A stretch of 64,000 nt of DNA from Aulostomus chinensis (GCA_037954235.1 JBBMOA010000007.1:28538457-28602456), one strand, 5' to 3'; positions 36,791-48,565 are shown, counted from the stretch's first letter. A program made the numbers and translations. The notes: generated by a model from the sequence alone, not told the origin.

Positions 36791-38552
36791 GAACTATCGC
36801 TTCAACAAGTCAGTATTGATAAATTCAGAATCTGACCAGCGTGCTGCAGCCAACAAGGGAAACGTCAACATTGTACATCTGAACAATATTCCATACATCC
36901 TCCATCTAACGTCTCATTTAATACATCTTCATCACCTCCATCACTCCAGCTCTTTTCACTCATCCCTCATTTCCTCCCTCTCTTTGTTCATCTGGGCTGA
37001 AGATCCGCGAAGGAGCCGCTCATCCGAAAACTGTACATCGATGAGTCATCGTAATCTAGTTTGCTGTACATCGCAGACACGAGCGTGAAAACTCAATTCT
37101 GCAAACGGAACAGAAGTGAAACAAGACGACGGAAAGGGACTCAGCCGAACACGCCGCATCATGAATAATCCTCTCTGGCATTTCTTCGATCTTTTGCCTC
37201 AGATAATCATTTTCACACTCCACTCTTGTCTGCTTGCGCTGCTGGAAATCTAGAAATCTGGAAAATGTTGTTGTTGTTGTGGTCAATGTGATAAAAGAAG
37301 TCTTTCTGAGCCAGAACGCCACATTGGTCAAAGATTGACTGACATCCAAATCTGGCCGCTGTTCATGTGTTCCGCCAAACTGGCGCCAGCTAGGAACATG
37401 GAACTGTACCCTTAGAACCCACGTAAACCCGGGACTGAAGTCAATCTTTACAAAGGAGAACCAAGTATTTTGGGTGGTGCGCTAGCTTACGCAGGCACGT
37501 GCACGCCTGGCACCTGTTCGCAGGTGCCGCTACGTTATTCAAACCGGCAAATCCAACAGTGCAAAGTCAAGCCGCCATCGCCATGGCGATGAAAACAATG
37601 TGTGTCCTGAGAGACGAGACAGGTCGACGGGGCTGTCGAGTTTGACGCCGATGGAAGTCCTACTGGTTCACGATTTGACAAGAAGACAGTAAGGCTTTGC
37701 AAGTTGATTGACAGGTGGTTCATCCAATCACCTGCCAAGGATTTTATTTAGAGTATCTGCTCTTTCCCCGACAGTTTCTAGGGGCGACTGGTTCCATGAC
37801 ACCAAGCATCTCTGGCCATCCTGCGTCAGGACCAAGGTGTTACTGGTTATTGCTATTTAGAGTAAAACCGAGCGATGGGAGGAGAGAAACGGGACTCAGA
37901 AGCCTTTTCTCTGAGCCTTTATTACTTTGACTCGAGTACATGCGGTGAAGGAGTACTTCTACTTTTGCCACCGGTGATGACGGCAGTCATTTATAGACTA
38001 ATTCTGACACGGTTCCTGCGTGTGTATGAAATGTCACAATGTAACTGGCGGCCTCAGCAGAGGTGAGACTTTCACACGTTTAACAAGGCAACAGGAAGAG
38101 GTGTGTATGGAGGAACTGGTTGTCACTCCCAGGAATGATGTCACACCTTCTGTATCTCATCTCATTACCTCACCGTCCAGCGTTGTTAATAAAATCCCCG
38201 TCCACGGGGCGAAGTCTCGAGGTGTTCAGGGGGATTCAGCAGGTAGACGAGCGGAGGAGGAGCGGCTCTGCTCAGCCTCCAAAAAACCTCCGTGGAACCT
38301 CTGGCCCAGATCTGTTTTGAAAGGACCGGTGCAGAGGAGCCTCACAAAAAAAGAAGTGGCCGCTGGAAACTTGCCTCCACTTCTGCACGGCTGGTGTGTT
38401 TCCATTCCTGTAAAACATTCAGGCCTCGCTGCCACTCTCTCTTCTCGCTAAGTGTTTGGTGTGAAATGCATTCGTCTGCCTGGTTTGCTTCCACACTCTA
38501 AGTGCATCCCATCATGATGCCTGCGCGCTGCCATCTTCCATCTTCGCTGATG

Positions 38553-38572
38553 AAAAAAAAAAAAAAAAAAAA
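38553..38572. repeat. Poly-A run of 20
   Basis: Uninterrupted A homopolymer. Confidence 0.9.
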
Positions 38573-39192
38573 GGTGAAAAACAGAGGCGCTCGGTCCCAC
38601 CTGCTGCCCCCCATCATTGTCTGGGAAGTGGTTTTAAAGCCACTTGTGTGACACTCAGGGAAATATCTCTGAGAGGAATGCGGCTTCCGGCTCCCCGAGA
38701 TGGAGATGAAACGCAGGATGAAGTCTGCACCCATGATTCCTTTTATTTGACAGGGGTTTTATTTTTTTATTTTGCAGCTCTGCAGAAAATCCCAGATCTT
38801 TTCTCTGAGCGCTCGTGCGCTGTTTGAACTCGATTATGAATTAAATCCTCAAACAAAGCCGGGACGCGTCGTGAGGGTGCAGGACGGCGTCGGCCTGCGG
38901 GCTGACGTTCACGTCGGTTTTGATGAGGAAACAATGCAGGAAGTGTCTGATTCATGGTTTTGGTCAAAAGCACAATGTTTTCGTGTTTTTTCAGTTTGAC
39001 CAAAATGTAAATGTCCCTCTGCTTGAACTTATGGATGAACTGAGGGGAGCCATAAAAACCCAGGACTGTGCATTCCTACGCCTCATTGCTCTTTTTCTTT
39101 GGAGCTTTTTGTTCTTTTTGATTCTCAATGAAATATTCGTTATCCTAACAGGTGCATCTGCTTTGCTTTCCATTTCAATTTCTTTCTTAAAT

Positions 39193-39193
<1 letters not shown>

Positions 39194-39248
<55 letters not shown>
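39194..39248. repeat. (AC)27 microsatellite
   Basis: Uninterrupted AC tract of about 55 bases. Confidence 0.95.
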
Positions 39249-39251
<3 letters not shown>

Positions 39252-39671
39252 CCACTACTTATTTCAGTGAAAACTGAGCCGGTGGTTTTTGCACAAAAGG
39301 ACACAAGGATGCGTTTTTAAACCAGTCCAGATAAATTCATCTAAAACTGGACTTCCTGCTCCGCTGATATTTTAGATGTCAGTGTTCCTCCTTCGATGTC
39401 GACGAGCCTCCAGCAAATGAAAGCCACAGTTTTGGAAGGATGTCACCCGTGCCCACGTCACCTCAGAGTACTTTTACACCAATTACTCTGAACCTCACCG
39501 CGGTTGTGATCACACACGCAGCAGGCAGCTGTGTGAGCCACAGGTACAGGCACTGAGGTTCGTGTGCAGCTCTGTCGAAACCAGAGAAGGAAAAAAACAA
39601 ACACACAAACAAAAAAGAACCTTTTCGGTGCCATGTCAGAATTTTTTCCTCGCAGCAGTGCCCCTCTGTCA

Positions 39672-39684
39672 CCAGCAGGTGGCG
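39672..39684 (+). promoter_or_regulatory. CTCF-like motif, forward
   Basis: CCAGCAGGTGGCG fits the CTCF core consensus in forward orientation. Confidence 0.4.
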
Positions 39685-40028
39685 AGACGATGATCAGTGA
39701 TTTCCAATCAAGTCAAAACCTCCACGGAGACGCTTCTCGACAGCGGGTGACACTTCTGATTCTGAAACCGCAGACGTTGTTGTGCGACTTCAAGGACTTG
39801 ATTGTGCTTGAGGCTCTTAACCTGCTGGGTGATGTCACAGCTCTGCAGTGGCCTTCCACACACGCGTTTTATCAATGTAAACCTATTCCAAACAGACTAA
39901 TAACGCCTCTGAACATTCATATGTGTTTCACAGAACGTTTCAAACGCATTTCCTCGAATTCGATAAGACATCAGCTGTGTTTGGATGTGCCTGTGTCGAG
40001 GAGCAGGCCTGTATATTTACGACTGTGC

Positions 40029-40041
40029 TGCCATCTAGTGG
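40029..40041 (-). promoter_or_regulatory. CTCF-like motif, reverse
   Basis: TGCCATCTAGTGG on the plus strand is CCACTAGATGGCA on the minus strand, a very good CTCF core. It faces the forward motif 345 bases upstream. Confidence 0.5.
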
Positions 40042-40429
40042 ACTTCTGCAGACTCACCACTTTTCACTCTTCAACCATGTCCAGCTCCACCTGGCAGGAG
40101 GCGACCTGCCACTTACACCAGGCAGTCTCATTGCACAGGTCAGCCAACAGAAATCAGTGAGTCTGAGCAGAACTTCGTCGACGTAGAATTCTTTTCTCAT
40201 CAGATTCCAGCCTGAATGGGGAAACTCACCGCCTGGTTTGATGTCACATCGCACCTGGTTTGAGATCCTTTTCATCATCAGTGCTTTGATGAGCTGTCGC
40301 TGGAAAAGCAGTTTCCACACAAAGCTGAGAACTTTCAGATCAACTTCAAGCGCTCAGCAACTCGGCCCGAAGTTTAGTTTCCAGTGGCACCAACCTGCAA
40401 CTACACACTGGTGTGCAGTTACTGCAACT

Positions 40430-40431
<2 letters not shown>

Positions 40432-40469
<38 letters not shown>

Positions 40470-40475
40470 ACACAC
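40432..40475. repeat. (CA)n microsatellite
   Basis: CA tract with one T interruption. Confidence 0.95.
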
Positions 40476-40796
40476 TCCAGTCCCGTCATCACATCCGGTG
40501 AAATCATCAGTCACACCAACGTTTTCTGCTCAAGTCAGAAGCTCACGGCTCCCTGCGCTCCCTCGGACATTAACGACACATGTATGAACTACCTGGAGAT
40601 GAAAGCCAAACACAGACCTGTCAGGTAAATGGGTCACTCGGGGGGGGGGGGGCAGTGGGACCTGTCCCTCCCTGTCAGCCTCCCTGTGGTGGGGTCGTTC
40701 ATCCCCGTGGAGGCTCAGTGAACCGTCTCTGTGGTCCGGTCCTGCAGGTCCCTGCACAAGCAAGCCATCAATCCTTGATCATTATTGGACACATCA

Positions 40797-40985
40797 TCTG
40801 TCTTCCTCCATTGTCTGTCTTTGTCTCTGTCCCGCTCTCCATCGGCTCTTTCCCCCCGCTGATCCTGGATCTGCTCCATGTTCCTGCCTGTTAAAGGAAG
40901 GTTTGGTGGCTGCTGTTGCATCATGAGATAACTTTTGCTGTGAATTGGTGCTATACAAATAAAACAGACTCGACTTGACTTGACC
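40797..40985 (+). mobile_element. 3' tail fragment of a LINE-like repeat (plus strand)
   Basis: TGTCTTCCTCCATTGTCTGT, TTTGTCTCTGTCC, TGATCCTGGATCTGCTCC, CTGCCTGTTAAAGGAAGG and TGGTGGCTGCTG are followed by GAATTGGTGCTATACAAATA and a GACTCGACTTGACTTGACC tail. The same family is at 31172-31381 on the minus strand. This copy has the TCTGTCTTTGTCTCTGTC segment once, whereas in the other copy it is amplified into the 65/93-bp array. Confidence 0.78.
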
Positions 40986-41604
40986 AGCAGTGATGAGTCA
41001 TCTGTTCCCGGGCAGACTCATGACTGAAGTATTAGGGAGAAAGACACAACTTCTCTCCTTTGGAGTTCCACCCTGCTGGGCCTCTGAGTCCGGCTTCAGG
41101 CTGAGACTCACCCAAGCTGGGTCCTCCGTCACCTCTGGGCCACCTGGGGCCTTTAATCCAGGGACCAGTGTGGGTGATTCACTGACATCTAGTGGTGAGT
41201 TTGTAGACTGCAACCACTCATCTCCTCAAATATTGGCTCCTTAAACTTCTCACAACTGGAAATTGTGTTTTTATTGGCCGATTTCCACCCGTGTCAGCGT
41301 CATCGTTCGAAAGGGGTTCTGTGTCATCCGACGATTCATCACTGCAGCAGCTGTCACAGGAACATGATGGCGTTCTACTGACAGATGACTCAGCCTGGGT
41401 GTGTGAGTCCATTTGTCTCCTTGAGAGCCAGTTTGAGTCCCAGATCTTGGGAGTGACTTTTTGGAAAGTGAGGACATTTTGGCTCATTCTGGTGTGGACA
41501 AAATATCTGGAGATGGGAGGTAAATATCCGCTTTTGGGAGCAAACCTGCTCGTCAGCTCAGCACTTCCTGGATGAGTTTCTCACACAAAGTCTAATAGCA
41601 GGGC

Positions 41605-41780
41605 TTGAAAGGAACACGTCAGCTTCTGGGGACGTACAGACATCGTCCCCAGAACTAGACAAGGAAACAGACACTCTCATCTCCTCTGTGCTGCTCTCTG
41701 GGAGCTGAGACCTGCAGAGACCACCTGACTGCTAGTTAGCTTAGCACAATAAATGCTGCTAAAACATAACGCCACTGAGT
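41605..41780 (+). mobile_element. TTAA-family MITE, truncated 5' arm
   Basis: TTGAAAGGAACACGTC, then CATCTCCTCTGTGCTGC, CTGAGACCTGCAGAGACCAC and TAGTTAGCTTAGCACAAT match the left arm of the full copies at 47745 and 59676. The terminal TTAA has become TTGA and no right arm follows, so the copy is broken. Confidence 0.7.
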
Positions 41781-41973
41781 CAGCGCAGCGGAGTGAAGGC
41801 CGTCTATCTTCTCGGTCGGAAGTTTTCAAAGAAACGGACATTTTCTTTAAAATAGTTTTGAAACTGGTGTTTACGGTCGCTGCCGTAGCCGCCAAAGTAA
41901 TAAGAAGCTGCTGTTTCCTCTGGGAGCCGAACACGATGTTGCGATGAACCCGCTATTCTTTTACCTTTGCAGT

Positions 41974-42315
41974 TTAAAGGAACACACCACCTTTTTGGAG
42001 GAATACACATATTGTCCATCGTTTTTGGAGCCAGAGACACCTCTCTCTTCTCTTCGGGGAGCGTGAAGCTCCAGACCCCTGCCAGACGGCTGACTGCTTG
42101 TTAGCTTAGCTTTAGCAGAGCAGGATGGGAGGCAGTGGGAACAGTTCTGGGTATGAATCCGGACAAGAGAACTGCGTCTCATCATTGTTGACAGTTGATT
42201 TTTACAGGACATTCACAATGCTACTCCTGTAATGAGACGGAGGCAGTACGCTCCCACACCCCATCGCTAGCATTCGCTGCAGCTAAGCTAACAAGCAGTC
42301 AGACCTCCAGCAGGA
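41974..42315 (+). mobile_element. TTAA-family MITE, partial copy
   Basis: It begins TTAAAGGAACACACCACC and carries GCTTGTTAGCTTAGC in the left arm and GCTAAGCTAACAAGCAGTC in the right arm. The right end is lost at a (TG)n-(G)n tract from about 42316. Confidence 0.7.
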
Positions 42316-42349
42316 TGTGTGTGTGTGTGTGTGTGTGGGGGGGGGGGGG
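42316..42349. repeat. (TG)n followed by a poly-G run
   Basis: A TG tract runs directly into about 14 G residues. Confidence 0.9.
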
Positions 42350-42385
42350 TCAAGAGCTTCCTACTACACGCTAGGGCTGTAATCT

Positions 42386-42858
42386 CTCAGGTTGCGTCCG
42401 AATTGCCAAGTGGCAACCTACGTCCTACTGCTACGACCTACCGCTACAGCCCACTTCTACAACCTAAACATGGCGGCACCATTCAGACACCCTAGAAGAT
42501 TGGTGGTGAAGCACGACCTCTGCTGGCAGAGCACAGATACCGCAATTAGATAGACAGCACCAACGAAAGCCCCACCTGCTGGCCAGACTGTCGTACTGCA
42601 CTCCACTCTGAGCACCTTTCACTCATTCTCTATTTTTAAGCACATGAACGCACCTTTAGTCATCAACAACGACTGTAAATGTCGGTGTTCATCAGAATGG
42701 GAGACTGTTGGTGGCGCAAACTTGGCTTGCAGGTCCACAAGTTTTTAGGGGACGAAGAAGAAGTCCGCGGTGCATTGTGGGCCATAGGTAGCTCCCTAGG
42801 ATGCACCTGGGCGTGTTTAGGCTGGAATTTAGGTTGCGAAGTAGGTCGCTACTCGCGC
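42386..42858. mobile_element. Possible nested element with imperfect inverted ends
   Basis: The left part (GCAACCTACGTCCTACTGCT, ACGACCTAC) resembles in inverted form the right part (TTTAGGTTGCGAAGTAGGTC, GCTACTCGC). The block interrupts the left end of the hAT-like element. There is no coding remnant. The boundaries are approximate. Confidence 0.4.
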
Positions 42859-43179
42859 CAGTTGTGGTTTCGGTCGATTTATTAGTCGATGCGTTCTGGT
42901 TCGACCAAAATTCTGATTGGTCGATTTTTTTGCCACGTTAATTTCATCAGGAGGAAAGCACCAAGTGCTAATTAGGGGTGTTTTCAAATCGCCCCTCTTT
43001 CACAGATAACAATCTATCTTTGAACACCCCTCTTGTTTTGCTATTTTGGACTCGCCCGACCCGCCAGAGACAGACAGACTGAAGAGGACTCGAAGGCCCA
43101 CGTCTGGTGGTTCGATGAACGTGTACTTAATGTCGACGGTTTCATTCCAAGTCAGTCCTCGTCCACCACGTCAAAGACG

Positions 43180-43302
43180 TCTGCAGCGTGGCAGCACTTC
43201 ATGAAAACAGAGAATGGAAAAAAAGTCGAATGCAAAGTTCTCCAGCACCAGTTTTCATGTCACAGCTCCACCACAAACACGACGCGTCACCTGGAAACGG
43301 TG
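43180..43302 (+). pseudogene. Degenerate BED zinc finger of a hAT transposase
   Basis: The translation contains AAWQHFMKTENGKKVECKV and HSSTTNTTRHLETV. This follows the BED pattern of an aromatic residue pair, a C-x2-C pair and a His-rich end with STTN. The second cysteine is replaced by leucine and the final histidine is missing, so the finger is not functional. The open frame (43033-43341) ends without a catalytic domain. Confidence 0.65.
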
Positions 43303-45379
43303 AGCTCACGTGTCCACCTCAGGTCGCCCCGTCGGTTCTGAGTGTATGAACGCATCAGAATTGACATTTCAATGTTTTAGTCCAATAATTGTTTTTGTTT
43401 TAATTGTAAGAATTCTTACCGTGGACTTGCCTTTTGTGTTTGAGAGTAAAGTTTCAAGTTAAAAGTCCATTTGTGTCTCAGCGGCGATGCCGCGCTCCTG
43501 TGTCCAGTCTGGCTCTGTCAGGACCAACGATGGCGTCGCTCAGTTGTTCTAACCTGACACAAACAATTGTCTCAATGTTCCTCAGCAGGTTGTGTGCTGG
43601 TAGTTGACACAGTAGAGTTTTCATAGATAAAATTAGTCGATTTTTATTCGAAATTTGAGGGCTTCAGTCGACCAAGGATTTCTTTGGTGGACTGCAGCCC
43701 TACCACAGGGGACGGAAGGGTCTCCGTCTGCTCGAAGGGCAGCAACAGTGATGGACAGTGTGAGTGTTTCCCAAAATGTTGACACGCTCTTCTCATGTCT
43801 CCTTCTCTTTGGTAGAGGAAACGCGGGTGTGCCGTCACGTCCGCCTCAGCCGGAGAAGCAAACCGCTCCAATGAGCACGCGATAAGAGAACGAGGGGAGG
43901 AGGGAAGTGGTGCAAAAGTGAGCACACAGTTTGACAGATGAGTGCTTCACGTTAAAAAAATGAGGCAGTCACTAATTTAATGACACTTCACCGATGAGTG
44001 TCAGCCCACCCTCGTGTCCTACGGGGGAATGACATCAGCGATTAGGTAACCCTGCACTAGATTCCCCATTGGTCACGGTGGATTGGACTACACTCACCGG
44101 GGACCCAACCTGCAGGCTTCTCACAGTAACACGGCTGGTGCGTGACCTGCGTGAACCACGCGAGTGTACACACGCACGTGAATACGGCCGTGTCCGTACA
44201 GACGACAGACGCGCTGCACACTCGTCCCCCTCCCTGCCATCCCTGGTAACCGGACACCTGCTCCCGCCGGCCCTGACTGACAGGCACCGGCGGCGAGTCC
44301 AGACCCGGTCCCAGCTCCTCCTAATTGGATTTGCGAGGCATCCTGCCGCAGGCCTCTAATAGCCTCTTGTAAGCCGCCCCGGGCCACTTGTGCATGACTT
44401 TCTCCCCGCGCTGAGATTAAGGGACCTCCTGAAAGGCATTTTTGGCTGCAGACCCTGATTCCTCCCAGCCATTAGACGCTTGTAGATTTTCAGAGACTTT
44501 GGCAACAATGTCAGAACAACAGGACGTACGCTGGAACAACAAAACAGGCCCGAGAGCTGCGCCGTCACCCAGTGGAGCTTCGCAGTTTGGGGTTTGTGCT
44601 ACATTGATTGCACGGGACGTTCCCGCTACCGGCTGTCAAACTCACTCTGGCAAATGTGAGCATTTAAACTAAAGAAGAAGAAGTTGTCTCCCCGCGCCAT
44701 CGTCGCGTCACAATTCTGCTGTTGTTAGCCATCAGCTAACCTTCAGAAAAAAGACAATTCTGTCCCACGACAGGGTTATGTGTTAAGTCACGGTGTGGGC
44801 TGTACCCCCCCTCCCCCCGGTGGAGCGTGATGGTACTGCAGCTGGCCCAGAAGAACTTTTACAAAATACAATCAAAACTCAATATCCAATTTTCTAATCC
44901 GATTTGAAATTACAGTCAAATATTTATGTTGAAAAATATGTTGATATTTTTCGTGGAAGCCAATAAAGGCTGAACTTGCACCAAGTGTTCCAATACAGAT
45001 ATTTAATGAGCGGGATCGCGATGAGACGGTATCTCGTTGTCACGAGAGGATGGAGCCGTGACCTCCAGACAACTGCCAGTGTCACCAGGGAGCGTCACAT
45101 GAAGTCAGAGGGAAGTCTAAAGACACAAACCGCTGGAAAATTAGGAAGGAAGGAGACAAAGTTTGAGTCTGACTGCTTTGTGCTCAAGTGAAGACGCGGC
45201 TCGGAGGCCTGGTGATCCGACACACCAGCCTCCACCGCTGCTCTCCTGTTTATTCTTTCTTGTTGCAGAAATGACTTTTTGTTTTTCTTCTACCCTCCTG
45301 GTTGTCCGTATGCAACCGCCAGCCTGCCGACCTCTTCAGAAATGATTCATCAGCATGAGAATATTGCACAGGGGCCAAA

Positions 45380-45401
45380 GGGGGGGGGGGGGGGGGGGGG
45401 G
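45380..45401. repeat. Poly-G run of 22
   Basis: Longest uninterrupted G homopolymer in the window. Confidence 0.9.
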
Positions 45402-45614
45402 CTCTTGAGAAATAGGTTTGCTCTGAGAGAGAGAACAGGATGGAGCGGTGGTGATCCGGTCGATTCATTCCAGAGAAGAAGAAGTAGGACATCGGCGCTG
45501 AGTGATTCAAATAACAACAGCGGGCCGACAGCAAGTGTAGATCTCTGCTGTGGAACGTATGTGACCGCCAACTCCATTTTTCATCTCGCTGCCGCAAGAA
45601 CGTTTGATCTAGCT

Positions 45615-45619
<5 letters not shown>

Positions 45620-45646
<27 letters not shown>
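45620..45646. repeat. (GT)13 microsatellite
   Basis: Uninterrupted GT tract. Confidence 0.9.
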
Positions 45647-45785
45647 ACCAGGTATTCCTCATGTTGTGGGGACTCAAAAAAAGAGAGTCCATATGATGTA
45701 AATCATTTAAATTCATGGTAAAAATCTGCTGAAGGTTTTTGGTTGAAAGCGATTCTTGTAAACGGCTTCCTTGAATTCACAATGA

Positions 45786-45812
45786 GTTGTTGTTGTTGTT
45801 GTTGTTGTTGTT
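45786..45812. repeat. (TTG)9 microsatellite
   Basis: Uninterrupted TTG triplets. Confidence 0.9.
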
Positions 45813-46133
45813 TACCCTCCTGCTCGACTTCTTGGTGACTCCAGAAGGAAGAAACAAGCAGCCAAGTGTATTTAGCTTGAAGCTAACTGCTAAAAACTTT
45901 GGTTTCCGTGGCTTCCTCAGGTGTAACCCTGGTCCTCTTTAACCCACAGGCACTTCGACCAGAGCTAAAAACAACACCTGTGGCGGCGCCAGCGCGAAGA
46001 CGTGACAAAGACTCGTCAAAGGTCACGGGTTTACGGTCCATCGTGAAGTCAAGGTTGGGAAAGCAGGTCAAGTTAAATCGCAAGGAAATGATCGGAAGTG
46101 ATTGTCAAGTCCTCTGAAGTGATGGAAACGCCT

Positions 46134-46180
46134 GTGTGTGTGTGTGTGTTTGAGGCACACACACACACACACACACACAC
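46134..46180. repeat. Inverted (TG)n-(CA)n pair
   Basis: About eight TG units, an eight-base spacer and about thirteen CA units, a perfect stem-loop geometry. Confidence 0.9.
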
Positions 46181-46989
46181 ATTCTGTCCTCCCCCACACG
46201 AGGTTGTGCGGGAAGTCGGGAGGCAGGGGAGGTAAGCTCTTATATTAATGGCTGCGGTTAACCTGGGAGGGTCAAACCCATCAGAGCTGTTGACGGATCT
46301 GGGCTGCAGGAGCTCTCACTCTCTCTATCACACACACACACACACACTTGTTCACATGTGTTGCACACTCATCCGTCTCTGGTTGTCTTGTCGCAGCGGG
46401 ATGATCCCCACCCTGCTGAGAGATGGGGATGACGAGGAGGGGAGGGCGGGGGGGCCTGGAAGCAGGACGACAGAGAGGAGCAGCGAGGACGTTCAGGCGC
46501 ACGCGTGATTACCAGGAGGAGGAAACCGAATCCCTCGATGAGCAGTGACTCCGGAGTCAATGGAGGTCCAAGTGCAGCCAACCTAAGTTCTCCGTGAATC
46601 CGTGATGGCGCTGCGAGCGAACAAGGGAACCTGTGGAACACGTTTACAAGCCAGGACGAGTTTGATTTTGGTGGTTAATAAAGACAAAAAACAAAGATCT
46701 GAACGTTGCTTGTTGTTGCCTTTCAAATGAAGTCAAACTGGTTTCCCCTGGACGAGGCCAGAACCTGTGGAAGTCTGCGGCTGGACTGTGGACTGTCCCG
46801 GGACGTTCACTCTTCATCATTTCCTGTCCTGGTGGCGGTAACATTTGTTGTTGAAGCTCAGGAATCATCACTGCACGTGAACACATGAATACTAGAGCAG
46901 CTGCATCGCCCGAAACCTGTCTTTTACCCTTCGAGTGCGAACAAATGCGTGAATTTCCCTCCTGCTGAAGACGGCGTTTGTAAGTCGAC

Positions 46990-47072
46990 GTTTTGGGGCA
47001 TTTGTTGTTGTTGTAGCTGTTGTTAGCTGCCACATTAGCTTCCAGCTAAATATGGTAAGCTGGCTCTGAAGC
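46990..47072 (+). repeat. Dispersed repeat of unknown family, fragment
   Basis: GTTGTTAGC, CATTAGCTTCCAGCTAAATA and GCTGGCTC occur in the same order as in the copies at about 36650 and 49280. Confidence 0.4.
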
Positions 47073-47744
47073 AGGAGTGGAAAATGTCCTCTCTGGACAC
47101 TCAAGAGTGCTTGCAAGGTTAAAAAAAAAAAGGTTTGGGTGAAGTTTTGAAATGCTCTTCAGAAACTGAATAAATCTGATGGACATCTGTCCTGCTGAGT
47201 AGACGTGAAATTGAATGTACAAGTACACATAAATACTACGGTGTCATGCACCGAAGCCCCATTTTGCCTGGGTACAACACAGGGAACACATCCGTCATCG
47301 TTTCCATGGACCTCCAGGATCAAAGCTGGCGTGTTATGATGAGTGGCGATAAAGAACTCGGAGCTGCAGTTTTGAATGGCAGCAACCAGGAAGTAGAGCA
47401 GAGGAAACAAGCTTGTTTTCAGACCAGCGCATCTGATACATGTTACAGTCCTAATTAAAACAAGCCCAGCGCTGCTAAAGACAGGGCTTCCCTGAGACGC
47501 TGTCCAGCGCCGACGCTGATCTCAGGGCAAAACAAAGGGATGACGTCAGGAAGGAGAGACGGGATGGAAGACGAAAGGCTCCCAATTAAAGGACAGCCTG
47601 GCGCGTTGAAGGAGAAGGGCTGCGTCTTTTAGGAGTAACGTCCTGCTGGGAGGTGATAGAAACTGCTACCACTGATGAATGGAGAGATGAAATCATAAGC
47701 TGACGTGACGGCGCGGGCCACACAAACAAACCCTCAAGTTGGCT

Positions 47745-48287
47745 TTAAAGGAACACGCCGGATTTTTTGGAAATACGTTTGTTGCTCATCCTCCCCTCCC
47801 CCAGGGCAGAAGATAAACACTCTTCTCTCCTCTGCGCTGCATCACGTAGCTGAGACCCTGGAGACCGCCTGGCTGCTACGTAGCTTAGCACAATGAATGG
47901 TAGTGGATGGTAAGTGTTAGCATGCCTCTGTCGTGCCTGCTCAGTCTACGAACCCAGTTATCAGGTTCAGGATGAACGAAGCTCTTCTTCCTCGACAGTC
48001 GGCCATGATCAGCAGCAGTGGTGGCTCTTCTGATCGGCAGCAGAGGTTTTGTGCTCCCAGTGTCAAAGTCAGGGTAGTTTTTCTGGTTCTGTATCGTCTT
48101 CTTTAATTGCAATGACTTGACAGTGGTACTGTATGCTAACACTTACCATCCACTACCATTCGTTGTGCTAAGCTAACTGGTTGCTAAGTGGGTGTATGAG
48201 CATCTCACTCAGAGAGGAGCATCTATCCTCTTGTCTGGTTGGACCATAAATAAAAAAACTTCCCAGAAATTCAACACGCTCCTTTAA
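47745..48287 (+). mobile_element. Full-length TTAA-flanked MITE (543 bp)
   Basis: The left end is TTAAAGGAACACGCCGGATT and the right end reads, on the minus strand, TTAAAGGAGCGTGTTGAATT. Both start in the TTAA target, as for piggyBac-like elements. Sub-terminal arms (TTAGCTTAGCACAATGAATG and CATTCGTTGTGCTAAGCTAA) are also inverted, so the element can fold back. No transposase remnant is present. Copies in this window: 41605, 41974 and 59676. Confidence 0.85.
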
Positions 48288-48541
48288 CACGCCACAGTAC
48301 CGCGTCAACACGAGTAGCTAGTTAGTCCTTCACCAGGGGGAAAAAAAAATCCCCTGATCCAACTGGTTAAACTGGTTAAAGTGGAGCTTTGTTGTGTCCC
48401 TGTTGTATCTTACAGTCAGTGAAACATCTCTGGTCAACAACACAAGCAGAGTATGAGGTCCCACACCTGGACTCAGGATCAGCGTTTTGTGACATTTTAT
48501 AAATGAAAACAAAGGTGGCGCTTGGGCGAGTTTTTGAAGCA

Positions 48542-48565
48542 GTGTGTGTGTGTGTGTGTGTGTGT
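48542..48565. repeat. (GT)12 microsatellite
   Basis: Uninterrupted GT tract. Confidence 0.9.

Larger units (their letters stand above)
31833..40796. other. Intergenic sequence with scattered repeats
   Basis: No gene is supported. It contains homopolymers (C19 at 32494-32512, A20 at 38553-38572), CA microsatellites (33536-33555, 39194-39248, 40432-40475), a poly-G run (40640-40652), a dispersed repeat copy (about 36240-36790) and two CTCF-like motifs (39672 and 40029). The longest open frame, 198 codons at 39564-40160, has no recognisable domain and crosses the CTCF-like sites. Confidence 0.45.
42372..43702 (+). mobile_element. Non-autonomous or decayed hAT-like element
   Basis: The ends form short inverted repeats: TAGGGCTGTAATC at 42372 and GACTGCAGCCCTA ending at 43702, which reads TAGGGCTGCAGTC on the other strand. 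The flanking 8-mers (CTACACGC and CCACAGGG) match at five of eight positions, compatible with a decayed 8-bp hAT target duplication. Inside, 43180-43302 encodes a degenerate BED zinc finger, the DNA-binding finger common in hAT transposases. Sequence rich in GTCGA/TCGAC near both ends fits this family. A second element appears nested near the left end (about 42386-42858). Confidence 0.65.
43703..47744. other. Intergenic sequence with microsatellites
   Basis: No gene is supported. It contains the longest poly-G run of the window (22 bases, 45380-45401), GT and TTG microsatellites (45620-45646, 45786-45812), a TG/CA inverted pair (46134-46180), and a short fragment (about 46990-47072) of the dispersed repeat also seen at 36.2 and 49.0 kb. 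Confidence 0.45.

Noticed and set aside
39564..40160. 198-codon plus-strand open frame
   Set aside because: No recognisable domain, crosses poly-A and CTCF-like motif sequence, and no splice or promoter context.
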